A DNA stretch of 13,362 nt from CAYVBN01 sp964538565 (lineage in GTDB: Bacteria > Pseudomonadota > Alphaproteobacteria > Rhizobiales > Xanthobacteraceae), in assembly GCA_964538565.1 (NCBI GenBank), contig CAZIGW010000191.1:1-13362 (forward strand), in the 5' to 3' direction. Made by a program: the position numbers and the translations under genes. Below are positions 1-5,233 of this stretch, in pieces. Within the stretch, counting starts at the first letter, position 1, and each line of letters opens with the position of its first letter. Below the pieces are notes generated by a model. The model was not told where the DNA came from, ran no database searches, and saw only the letters and a list, made by a program, of their open reading frames with translations.

Positions 1-631
1 GAAGAAGGACATCGAGGCGCGCGTCGGCCAGATCAAGGCGCAGATCGAGGAGACCACCTCCGACTACGACCGCGAGAAGCTGCAGGAGCGGCTCGCCAAG
101 CTCGCCGGCGGCGTCGCGGTGATCCGCGTCGGCGGGGCGACCGAGATCGAGGTGAAGGAGAAGAAGGACCGCGTCGAGGACGCCCTCAATGCGACCCGCG
201 CCGCGGTCGAGGAAGGCATCGTGCCGGGCGGCGGGGTGGCGCTTCTGCGCGCCAAGAAGGCCGTCGGCCGCATCTCCAACGACAACCCGGACGTCCAGGC
301 CGGCATCAACATCGTGCTCAAGGCGCTCGAAGCACCGATCCGGCAGATCGCCGAGAACGCGGGTGTCGAGGGCTCGATCGTGGTCGGCAAGATCACGGAC
401 AACAAGTCCGAGACCTTCGGCTTCGACGCGCTGAACGAGGACTACGTCGACATGGTCGACAAGGGCATCATCGACCCGGCCAAGGTCGTGCGCGCGGCGC
501 TGCAGGACGCAGCCTCCGTTGCCGGCCTCCTCGTCACCACCGAGGCGATGGTCGCCGAACTGCCGAAGGAAAAGCCCGCGCCGGCCATGCCGGGCGGCGG
601 CATGGGCGGAATGGGCGGAATGGATTTCTGA
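1..631 (+). CDS. groEL: 60 kDa chaperonin GroEL, C-terminal part (5' end outside window)
   Basis: ATP-driven cytoplasmic folding chaperone that forms double heptameric rings with GroES. The reading frame is open from base 2 and gives the last 209 residues of a protein usually about 545 long: the end of the apical domain, the second intermediate segment and the C-terminal equatorial domain. Visible family landmarks are VEDALNATRAAVEEG, whose Asp (bases 179-181) matches the catalytic Asp398 of E. coli GroEL, then the VPGGGVALLR nucleotide-pocket stretch. Further on come the AGLLVTTEAMV stretch near the end and the flexible Gly-Gly-Met tail ending in MDF. The tail is normal for the family. A hairpin and an intrinsic terminator lie downstream, so this is the end of the transcript, presumably groES-groEL, with groES lying outside the window. 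A diverged copy of its 3' end follows the stop. Identification is very secure; which paralogue it is cannot be told from this fragment. Confidence 0.98.
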   Translation, partial: KKDIEARVGQIKAQIEETTSDYDREKLQERLAKLAGGVAVIRVGGATEIEVKEKKDRVEDALNATRAAVEEGIVPGGGVALLRAKKAVGRISNDNPDVQAGINIVLKALEAPIRQIAENAGVEGSIVVGKITDNKSETFGFDALNEDYVDMVDKGIIDPAKVVRAALQDAASVAGLLVTTEAMVAELPKEKPAPAMPGGGMGGMGGMDF

Positions 632-667
632 TCCGCGTGGCGAACGCCGCCCGGCGAATCAAACAAT

Positions 668-693
668 CCGAAGTCGGCAGCAGCCGACTTCGG
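668..693. repeat. Perfect 11-bp inverted repeat after groEL
   Basis: CCGAAGTCGGC at 668-678 and GCCGACTTCGG at 683-693 are exact reverse complements around the four-base loop AGCA. There is no T-run after it, so it is not an intrinsic terminator by itself. It lies between the groEL stop and the decayed tail copy, and may protect the groEL mRNA 3' end or be a small palindromic repeat unit. Confidence 0.75.
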
Positions 694-742
694 CGGGCGG
701 CATGGACGGCATGGACTTCCGATCCGGCCGCCACACGCCGCC
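694..742 (+). pseudogene. Decayed tandem copy of the groEL 3' end
   Basis: Bases 694-742 align without gaps to bases 603-651 at a constant offset of 91. By my hand count, 37 of 49 positions match. Over 604-635 against 695-726, 27 of 32 match. The copied block covers the Gly-Met-rich tail, the MDF codons, the stop codon and about 20 bases after it. In the copy the stop TGA has become CGA. Three of the differences in the coding part are third-base silent changes (GGA to GGC twice, GAT to GAC). The copy would read GGMDGMDF in a frame shifted by one relative to groEL, so it is not translated as an extension. Best read as a relic of a short duplication. The alternative, chance similarity of Gly-Met repeats, is weakened because the match continues past the stop. 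Confidence 0.6.
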
Positions 743-749
743 AAGTGCG

Positions 750-779
750 AAGGGGCCGCGCGAGCGGCCCCTTTTTTTG
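750..779 (+). terminator. Intrinsic terminator of the groEL transcript
   Basis: AGGGGCCGC (751-759) pairs with GCGGCCCCT (764-772) around a GCGA tetraloop of the GNRA type. Seven T residues follow from 772. The stem lies 120 bases after the groEL stop codon on the plus strand. Confidence 0.9.
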
Positions 780-1065
780 ATCTCGATCCCGCCGGACAAT
801 TGGATCTGAACTTGTTCTTGCACGCCTCGGTGCCTCGCCAAGCCTTCGGACGATCCATCCCGCACTCGCGGGGGGAAGTCGGCGAGCGCAGCGAGCCGGG
901 ACGGAGCCTTTCTGAAAGCGAGCCACCGCCAAAGTCGCCGGAGTCCTGCGACCAGAGATCCCCCTCCCCAACCCCTCCCCAGAAGGGGGAAAGAGTTGCG
1001 CAGAATTCGCGGCCGCGTTCCGACCAACCGATTTTCCCACGTCGAGATCAAACGAACGAAATTCC
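780..1065. other. Gene-free interval with C-rich repeat-like segment
   Basis: No credible coding frame is seen. The interval contains a C-rich block at 960-980, made of two CCCCTCCCC units 11 bases apart and followed by GAAGGGGG. Its wording resembles the C-rich dispersed intergenic segments common in high-GC Hyphomicrobiales; this is recollection, not a search. Read on the minus strand, the block is four runs of four or five G separated by one, two and one bases, which fits a G-quadruplex motif. Confidence 0.5.
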
Positions 1066-1097
1066 AAAAGGCCGGTCCCGATCGCCCTCGACCGGCC
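1066..1097 (-). terminator. Intrinsic terminator of the GNAT gene
   Basis: On the minus strand GGCCGGTC (1097-1090) pairs with GACCGGCC (1077-1070) around a 12-base loop, and TTTT (1069-1066) follows. The stem begins 8 bases past the stop codon of the acetyltransferase gene. The T-run is short, so termination may be partial. Confidence 0.65.
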
Positions 1098-1105
1098 GCA
1101 GCGCC

Positions 1106-1585
1106 TCAATCCCCTTCGAGCCTCATGCGGAAGTGCAGCGCCTGGATGTCGAAGCCGTGGCGCACGTAGAAGCGGTGGGCGCCCGTGCGCGCGAAGCCGG
1201 AGTCGAGCACGAGGGTCGCGCACCCTGCCCTCCGCGCCTCCGCGGCAAGCGCCTCGAGCATTCGCCGGCCGCAACCCCGAGAGCGCATGTGCGGCGCCGT
1301 CACAAGGTCGTCGACGTAGAGAAAGCGTCCGCGCGAGAGACTTTCTCCGAAACGATAGCCCGCATAGACGACGGTTTCGCCGGCGATCCGCCCGACCAGC
1401 ACCCGGTAGCCGCCCGCCTCCTGGCGGCGAACCTGGGCGAGAAACGCGGCTTCGTCCTGCAGGTTCGGCCGCAGCTCCCTGATCACCGGAAAGCAGGCGC
1501 GAAGGTCGGCCTCGCTTTCGGCGCGGCCGATTTCAAGCGAAACGGGGGATTTCGACGGGCGCGAGGCGGGATCCGACGGCGGCAT
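1106..1585 (-). CDS. GNAT family N-acetyltransferase
   Basis: Predicted cytoplasmic acetyl-CoA-dependent acetyltransferase of 159 residues, the usual size for a single GNAT domain. The conserved core is visible. Residues 89-99 (LYVDDLVTAPH) form the beta4 strand. Residues 101-106 (RSRGCG) are the pyrophosphate-binding R-x-x-G-x-G loop, followed by a helix (RRMLEALAAEARRAG). AHRFYVRHGF at 136-145 is the C-terminal motif B seen in most family members. The substrate cannot be inferred. The ATG at 1585 has a GGAG nine bases upstream. The first 16 residues (MPPSDPASRP...) look like a disordered leader before the domain. The gene stands alone: its terminator follows at once and the outer-membrane protein gene upstream ends 91 bases away. 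It might still be co-transcribed with that gene, since both are on the minus strand. Confidence 0.88.
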   Translation of the reverse strand: MPPSDPASRPSKSPVSLEIGRAESEADLRACFPVIRELRPNLQDEAAFLAQVRRQEAGGYRVLVGRIAGETVVYAGYRFGESLSRGRFLYVDDLVTAPHMRSRGCGRRMLEALAAEARRAGCATLVLDSGFARTGAHRFYVRHGFDIQALHFRMRLEGD

Positions 1586-1599
1586 GCAAACGACTCCGG

Positions 1600-1620
1600 G
1601 CCGGGCGCGGGCCGCCCGGC
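1600..1620 (-). other. GC hairpin between outer-membrane protein and GNAT genes
   Basis: GCCGGGC (1600-1606) and GCCCGGC (1614-1620) are exact reverse complements around a 7-base loop. No T-run follows on either strand. It could weaken readthrough from the outer-membrane protein gene or protect its mRNA end. Confidence 0.35.
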
Positions 1621-1676
1621 TTGGCCCCGGGACCGGCAGATAACAGATCTTGCGTGCGCGGGAAACGGCCGGGCGA

Positions 1677-2492
1677 TCAGAAGCGATAGTTGAGCGCGCC
1701 GCGCACCAGGTTGACGGCCATGCCGCTGTTGGTCGCCGTGCCGCCCGGCACCGAAAGGCTTATGCCCTTGTCGGCGAAGTTCAGATAGAGATACTCCGCG
1801 CGCAGCATCCAGCGATCGTTCATCGCCCAATCGACGCCGCCGCCGACCGCGAAACCGATGTGCACCGCGCTGGTCGAGGCGGAGGCCGAGCTCGAGGCGA
1901 CGAACACCGGCGTGCCGCCGCCGGTGTCGAAGGTCGTGCCGCCGACCGTGAGCGTCGACTTGATCTCGCCGTAGGCAAGCCCGCCCGTGATGTAGGGCAG
2001 GAAGCGGTCGTGGGCATAGCCGAGGCGTCCGCGCACCGTGCCGAACCACTCGAGGCTCGTCTCGATGCTCGCCTGACCCGCGAACAGCCCGTCGTCCGGA
2101 TTGTTGATCGCGAGGTTGAATGGCGCGCTGCCGGTCCCCTTGATGCCCGACCAGCTGATGTCCGCCTCCAGGCCGAACACGGCGCGACCGAGCTGGTGGT
2201 TGTAACCGAGCTGGGCGCCGAACACACCGCCGCTCGGGTCGGCGTCCGGAATCGCAAACGGCCCGGGCACCGGCGCCGTCACCACCCAGCCGGGCGCGAG
2301 CGGGACGGTCGACGGGTCCACGACTCCATTCGAACTGGAATCGCCCCAGCCGTAGCCGCCGTGAATGCCGGCGTACCAGCCTTCCCAGGAGAAGATCGGG
2401 CTCATGACTGGGACGGGAGCGGGAGATCGGGCGAAGGCGCCGCCGGTCGATCCCACGAGCGCCACGGCCGCCACCAGCAATTCCTTGCGCAT
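1677..2492 (-). CDS. Outer-membrane beta-barrel protein (Omp25/RopB-like)
   Basis: Small outer-membrane barrel of 271 residues, like the abundant Omp25/RopB/Opa-type proteins of rhizobia and relatives. Residues 1-21 (MRKELLVAAVALVGSTGGAFA) form a standard Sec signal peptide. The mature protein opens with a Pro-rich stretch and then FSWEGWYAGIHGGYGWG, the typical first strand of this family (W-x-G-x-Y-x-G-x-x-G-G-Y-G-W). Alternating polar and hydrophobic strands follow (VFGLEADISW, TVRGRLGYAHDRFLPYITGGLAYG, RWMLRAEYLYLNF). The chain ends in LNYRF; a terminal Phe is the BAM insertion signal. I chose the ATG at 2492 rather than the longer frame from 2588 because GGGGGGAGACGAG precedes it and it begins the signal peptide. 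Its precise role (structural, porin or adhesin) cannot be told. Confidence 0.92.
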   Translation of the reverse strand: MRKELLVAAVALVGSTGGAFARSPAPVPVMSPIFSWEGWYAGIHGGYGWGDSSSNGVVDPSTVPLAPGWVVTAPVPGPFAIPDADPSGGVFGAQLGYNHQLGRAVFGLEADISWSGIKGTGSAPFNLAINNPDDGLFAGQASIETSLEWFGTVRGRLGYAHDRFLPYITGGLAYGEIKSTLTVGGTTFDTGGGTPVFVASSSASASTSAVHIGFAVGGGVDWAMNDRWMLRAEYLYLNFADKGISLSVPGGTATNSGMAVNLVRGALNYRF

Positions 2493-3118
2493 CTCGTCTC
2501 CCCCCTTGCACGGTGACCAAGCCGCGACTGCGGTCGAGTGGACCCATCTCGGCAGAAACCGCCTCGGCGGCATTGTCATACCGGTCATGACGTTGGATCA
2601 ACCCGACTGCGGGGTTGTGAACAGGGCGGGAGCGCCTTTTGGTATTGCGTGGTGCCCGAAAGCCACAAATCCGGACATGGGAGCCGCAAAGGCGGGCGGA
2701 GTCCCGCGCGCACCGCTGCGCCCGCCCCTGTGGCGTCGTCGCGCGATGAGCAGGAACTACGCAAAGCTACGCTGCGAAAGGTCGAGCGCCACGATCAGGG
2801 TCGTCTCCGGCCTGGGCACCGGCAGACGGCTGCAAAGACGGAAACGGCACCCCCGCGTTATGACCGGCCCTGCGAACACATGCCTCGTCGCCTCAGCCCC
2901 CGGTGTTCGCCTTTCGCTGGTCGTCAGCCCCGTGCCGTTGCCCACCTCGGAATTCCGCAGCCGCATCGCGCGACCTCCTCGCGCGGACGGCCCGATCGCG
3001 GCGCCGGCATTCTGTTACGGTCCGTGATGGCGGATCAATCGACGAAATGCGACCTTGGTCGAGGACTTCGCGGTTTTCGTTCCGGCTGCGGCAGGTTTGC
3101 AACAACTGACGCTTCGTC
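2493..3118. other. Gene-free interval upstream of the outer-membrane protein gene
   Basis: No frame here looks like a protein: the open frames are Arg/Pro-rich, lack recognisable ribosome sites and cross from noncoding into the neighbouring gene antisense. The part nearest 2492 should hold the promoter and 5' leader of the barrel gene. On the minus strand TTGATC and TATGAC near 2600-2575 are only 15 bases apart, so I do not call a promoter. One hairpin stands out: GGCGGGCG (2691-2698) and CGCCCGCC (2719-2726) are exact reverse complements. Confidence 0.5.
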
Positions 3119-3147
3119 AAAAAAGCCCCCGGACGTGGCCGGGGGCT
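3119..3147 (-). terminator. Strong intrinsic terminator, minus strand
   Basis: On the minus strand AGCCCCCGG (3147-3139) pairs with CCGGGGGCT (3132-3124) around a 6-base loop, and six T residues run through 3119. The other strand has no T-run after the stem, so the direction is clear. The nearest minus-strand gene ends 325 bases earlier and has its own weaker terminator, so this one probably ends a separate non-coding transcript. Confidence 0.85.
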
Positions 3148-3298
3148 GGGTGCGCACCGAACCGCACGGTGTGTGCGGCCGGGATTCTCGCAGGCCGGAA
3201 CGCCCTGCAACCCTCGGTTTCGGCGCGGCCGAAACCGTCGTCGCGTCCCCGCGACAAGCAGGCGTCTTCCTGCACGTTTCGTAACCGCCGGCGAACGT
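3119..3298 (-). ncRNA. Candidate structured non-coding RNA (row of stem-loops)
   Basis: Six stem-loops stand one after another before the terminator. In plus coordinates they are: 3274-3298 (ACGTT/AACGT with CG/CG after a bulge); 3258-3273 (GCAGG/CCTGC); and 3240-3255 (GTCGCG/CGCGAC, loop GGGA on the minus strand). Then come 3215-3237 (CGGTTTCGGC/GCCGAAACCG, 10 bp), 3190-3208 (GCAGG/CCTGC) and 3162-3178 (CCGCAC/GTGCGG). The same GCAGG...CCTGC pair occurs twice. The terminator polarity puts the RNA on the minus strand; its 5' end is unknown but probably lies between 3300 and 3440. It does not match the conserved cores of RNase P RNA, SRP RNA or tmRNA as I know them. Palindromes are frequent in GC-rich spacers, so this remains a candidate. 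Confidence 0.4.
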
Positions 3299-3440
3299 CT
3301 CCGGCCCCTTTTCTCGTACCACGCCGCAGGGTCACCGATCATTGCCGAACCGAACGGCGGCGTGCGATGTGCACAAGTCTTTTGCCGGCGCGGCTCTGAC
3401 CGAACGTTCGGCGACGCGAACGTTGCGGCGTTGCCGGCCG

Positions 3441-3473
3441 AAAACTGCTCATCTCGCACGTTTGCCGCGAGAT
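3441..3473 (-). terminator. Weak terminator-like hairpin of the META-domain gene
   Basis: On the minus strand ATCTCGC (3473-3467) pairs with GCGAGAT (3457-3451) around a 9-base loop. TTTT follows after six more bases (3444-3441). The stem starts at the stop codon. The offset T-run makes it a poor terminator, but it marks the end of this gene's transcript. Confidence 0.4.
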
Positions 3474-3928
3474 CAATTGGTGGCCGGGCGAAAGCGAAGA
3501 CTTCTGCCGCCCTGCAGGATCAGCACGTCGTCCTGAACCCGCCAGCTCGTGACCTCAAGCAGCGCCGCCAGCATATCCTCGTCGGCGCGCATGCGCTCGG
3601 GATCGCATTGCCGATCGGTCTTGGCGCCCGTCAGGATCGTCACGGTGTCGCCGGCCACGACAAACTGCGCCGTCACGCTGTTGCACCACAGGTCGATCGT
3701 GCCGCGGCCGTTCGACTCGACTTCGATCGTGGGCACGCGCTTTCCGCCCTTCATTGCCGGGGCGTCGAGAAGCAGTTCCTGTCCGTAGGGGAATTCGGCC
3801 TCGGCGCCCACCGCTCCGGCCAATGGCACCAACACGATGGTGGCCAGCGCCAGGCATCCTGCCAGCCGACGAAAGCCGGCGCCGCACCGCTTCCCTCGCA
3901 CCCTCGTCGAATCCGTTCCGAAACGCAC
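3473..3928 (-). CDS. Exported META (HslJ-like) domain protein
   Basis: Small exported protein of 151 residues. An Arg-rich start is followed by a hydrophobic stretch (residues 22-40) and a probable signal peptidase I site after AVGA (42). The mature part resembles the META/HslJ fold. It has GRGTIDLWCNSVTAQFVV (74-91), a threonine followed by a second Cys (TDRQC, 104-108), the acidic helix EDMLAALLEVTSW (117-129) and the last strands DDVLILQGGRSLRF. Cys82 and Cys108 could form a disulphide. The function of META proteins is unsettled; HslJ is linked to heat shock and novobiocin resistance in E. coli. Translation begins at a GTG, with GAGGAG seven bases upstream. The LAGC at 22-25 precedes rather than follows the hydrophobic core, so I do not call a lipoprotein. 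The gene diverges from the hydrolase gene at 4142. Confidence 0.72.
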   Translation of the reverse strand: MRFGTDSTRVRGKRCGAGFRRLAGCLALATIVLVPLAGAVGAEAEFPYGQELLLDAPAMKGGKRVPTIEVESNGRGTIDLWCNSVTAQFVVAGDTVTILTGAKTDRQCDPERMRADEDMLAALLEVTSWRVQDDVLILQGGRSLRFRPATN

Positions 3929-4008
3929 GCCGATCTCCTCACGTAACTCGTTCGCGACATTCCGCGGCGTCGCTCCGATCGCCCTTTCCGCCGCTGCCCC
4001 GCGCGGCG

Positions 4009-4038
4009 GATAAGCACGGAGGAGAGCGGAGACGTCAA
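4009..4038 (-). promoter_or_regulatory. Possible promoter of the META-domain gene
   Basis: On the minus strand CTTGACG (-35, core TTGACG at 4038-4033) is followed 17-18 bases later by GCTTATC (-10, about 4015-4009). CTTGAC is the favoured -35 of the alphaproteobacterial housekeeping sigma factor; the -10 match is only fair. It would start RNA near 4003, about 75 bases before the GTG. Confidence 0.4.
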
Positions 4039-4141
4039 GGCGAACTTCCGCCTCCCCTCTTGCGTCTCGCGTTCACGCGGCTGTGCGAAAAAATTCCGCC
4101 GTGCGATGCTAAGAAGCAACTGACCTAAGGGGAGAGAACCC

Positions 4142-5014
4142 ATGGACCAGCGAATCATCGCCCTCTACGACCGCTTCACCCACGGCGCGATGAGCCGCCG
4201 CGACTTCCTCGACCGCGCCGCGGAGATCGTCGGATCGGCGGCCGCCGCGGCGGCGATCCTGCCCTTGCTGCAGAACGACTACGCCAGGGCGGAGACGATC
4301 CCGGCCAACGATGCGCGGCTCATCTCGGAGACGGTCTCCTATGACGCGCCCGGCGGCAGGATCTCCGACTACCTCGTCCGCCTCAAGGAGAACGCCAGGC
4401 GACCGGCGGTCATCGTGGTGCACGAGAATCGCGGGCTCAATCCGCACATCAGGGACATCGCGCGCCGTCTGGCGGTCGCCGGCTATCTCGCGTTCGCGGT
4501 CGACCTGCTCTCGGCCTCAGGCGGCACGCCCGCCGACGAGGACGAGGCGCGCGACACGATCGGCAAGCTCGATCTCGACGCCACCGAGAAGCAGCTCGCC
4601 GCGGCGGTTCCGTTCCTGGAGAAACACCCGCAATCGACCGGCAAGGTGGGCGCGGTCGGCTTCTGCTGGGGCGGCGGCATGATCAATCGCCTCGCGGTCG
4701 TCAGCCCCGACCTCAAGGCGGGGGTCGCCTACTACGGCTCCCAGCCTCCGGCCAGCCGCGTCCCGGCGATCCGCGCGCCGCTGCTGCTGCACTACGCCGG
4801 GCTCGACGATCGCATCAACGCGGGCATCGCCGCCTACGAGGCGGCCCTGAAGGCGAACAACAAGCGCTACACGATCCACGTCTATCCGAACGTCAATCAC
4901 GCGTTCAACAACGACACCAACGCGCCGCGCTACAACAAGCAGGCGGCCGACCTCGCCTGGAGCCGTACGCTTGCGTTCTTCAAGGAGAATCTCGGCGCGC
5001 CACAACGGTCGTAG
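4142..5014 (+). CDS. Tat-exported dienelactone hydrolase family protein
   Basis: Alpha/beta hydrolase of the dienelactone hydrolase (DLH) family, 290 residues. The type enzyme opens dienelactone to maleylacetate in chloroaromatic breakdown, but this YghX-like branch has no firm substrate. Catalytic residues can be placed: Cys175 in GFCWGGG is the nucleophile elbow, Asp222 or 223 lies in GLDDRIN, and His253 in NHAFNND. Glu95 in HENRG is the family glutamate that interacts with the Cys. Residues 18-22 (SRRDF) followed by an Ala-rich hydrophobic stretch (29-43) form a twin-arginine signal, so the enzyme is probably periplasmic. The start is fixed by AAGGGGAGAG six bases before the ATG. It is a single-gene unit facing away from the META gene, with paired hairpins downstream. 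Confidence 0.92.
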   Translation: MDQRIIALYDRFTHGAMSRRDFLDRAAEIVGSAAAAAAILPLLQNDYARAETIPANDARLISETVSYDAPGGRISDYLVRLKENARRPAVIVVHENRGLNPHIRDIARRLAVAGYLAFAVDLLSASGGTPADEDEARDTIGKLDLDATEKQLAAAVPFLEKHPQSTGKVGAVGFCWGGGMINRLAVVSPDLKAGVAYYGSQPPASRVPAIRAPLLLHYAGLDDRINAGIAAYEAALKANNKRYTIHVYPNVNHAFNNDTNAPRYNKQAADLAWSRTLAFFKENLGAPQRS

Positions 5015-5068
5015 ACCATCGCCGGCTTGCGCGGCGGCGCTGCGCAACCCCTCGCCCCGGGCTTGAAT

Positions 5069-5094
5069 GTGACGCGCCCCCGCGCGGGCGTCAC
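5069..5094. repeat. Inverted repeat after the hydrolase gene
   Basis: GTGACGC (5069-5075) and GCGTCAC (5088-5094) are exact reverse complements around a GC-rich 12-base loop. It is placed 55 bases past the hydrolase stop and has no T-run, so at most it is a factor-assisted or mRNA-end hairpin. Confidence 0.5.
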
Positions 5095-5141
5095 CTGGCT
5101 CCGTCGCGCAGAGGTCGATTTCCAGGCCAAGCGAGACCTCC

Positions 5142-5203
5142 GGTGAGGGGATCAGGAGTCCTGTCTGATCCCCTCACCCGGATCGCCGTGGCGGTCCGAC
5201 CTC
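5142..5203. repeat. Double stem-loop in the convergent spacer (dispersed-repeat-like)
   Basis: GGTGAGGGGATCAG (5142-5155) pairs perfectly over 14 bp with CTGATCCCCTCACC (5165-5178). A second stem follows directly: GGATCGCC (5180-5187) with GGCGGTCC (5190-5197), one G-T pair. GAGGTCG at 5111-5117 and CGACCTC at 5197-5203 also complement each other and enclose the whole element. There is no T-run. The CTCACCCGGATCG...CCGACCTCTCC wording resembles dispersed intergenic repeats of Hyphomicrobiales, from memory only. It sits between the convergent hydrolase and dctM genes and could act as a two-way transcript end. Confidence 0.65.
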
Positions 5204-5233
5204 TCCACCGGGAGTGGTGAAGATTGCCTGTCG

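Noticed and set aside
2493..2588. Longer N-terminus for the outer-membrane protein (start at 2588)
   Set aside because: It would place 32 polar residues ahead of a clean signal peptide; the ATG at 2492 has a strong ribosome site.
2575..2605. Promoter for the outer-membrane protein gene (TTGATC/TATGAC)
   Set aside because: The spacer is only 15 bases and both boxes are weak, so the match is not better than chance.
2538..3284. 248-codon plus-strand frame in the large spacer
   Set aside because: Arg/Pro/Ser-rich, no domain or ribosome site, and it runs straight through the stem-loop row and terminator.
3035..3322. 95-codon minus-strand frame across the hairpin row
   Set aside because: It reads through the intrinsic terminator at 3119-3147, so it could not be fully transcribed from its own start; no family resemblance.
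3854..3865. Lipoprotein box (LAGC) in the META-domain protein
   Set aside because: The hydrophobic stretch lies after the Cys rather than before it, so an ordinary signal peptidase I site after residue 42 fits better.
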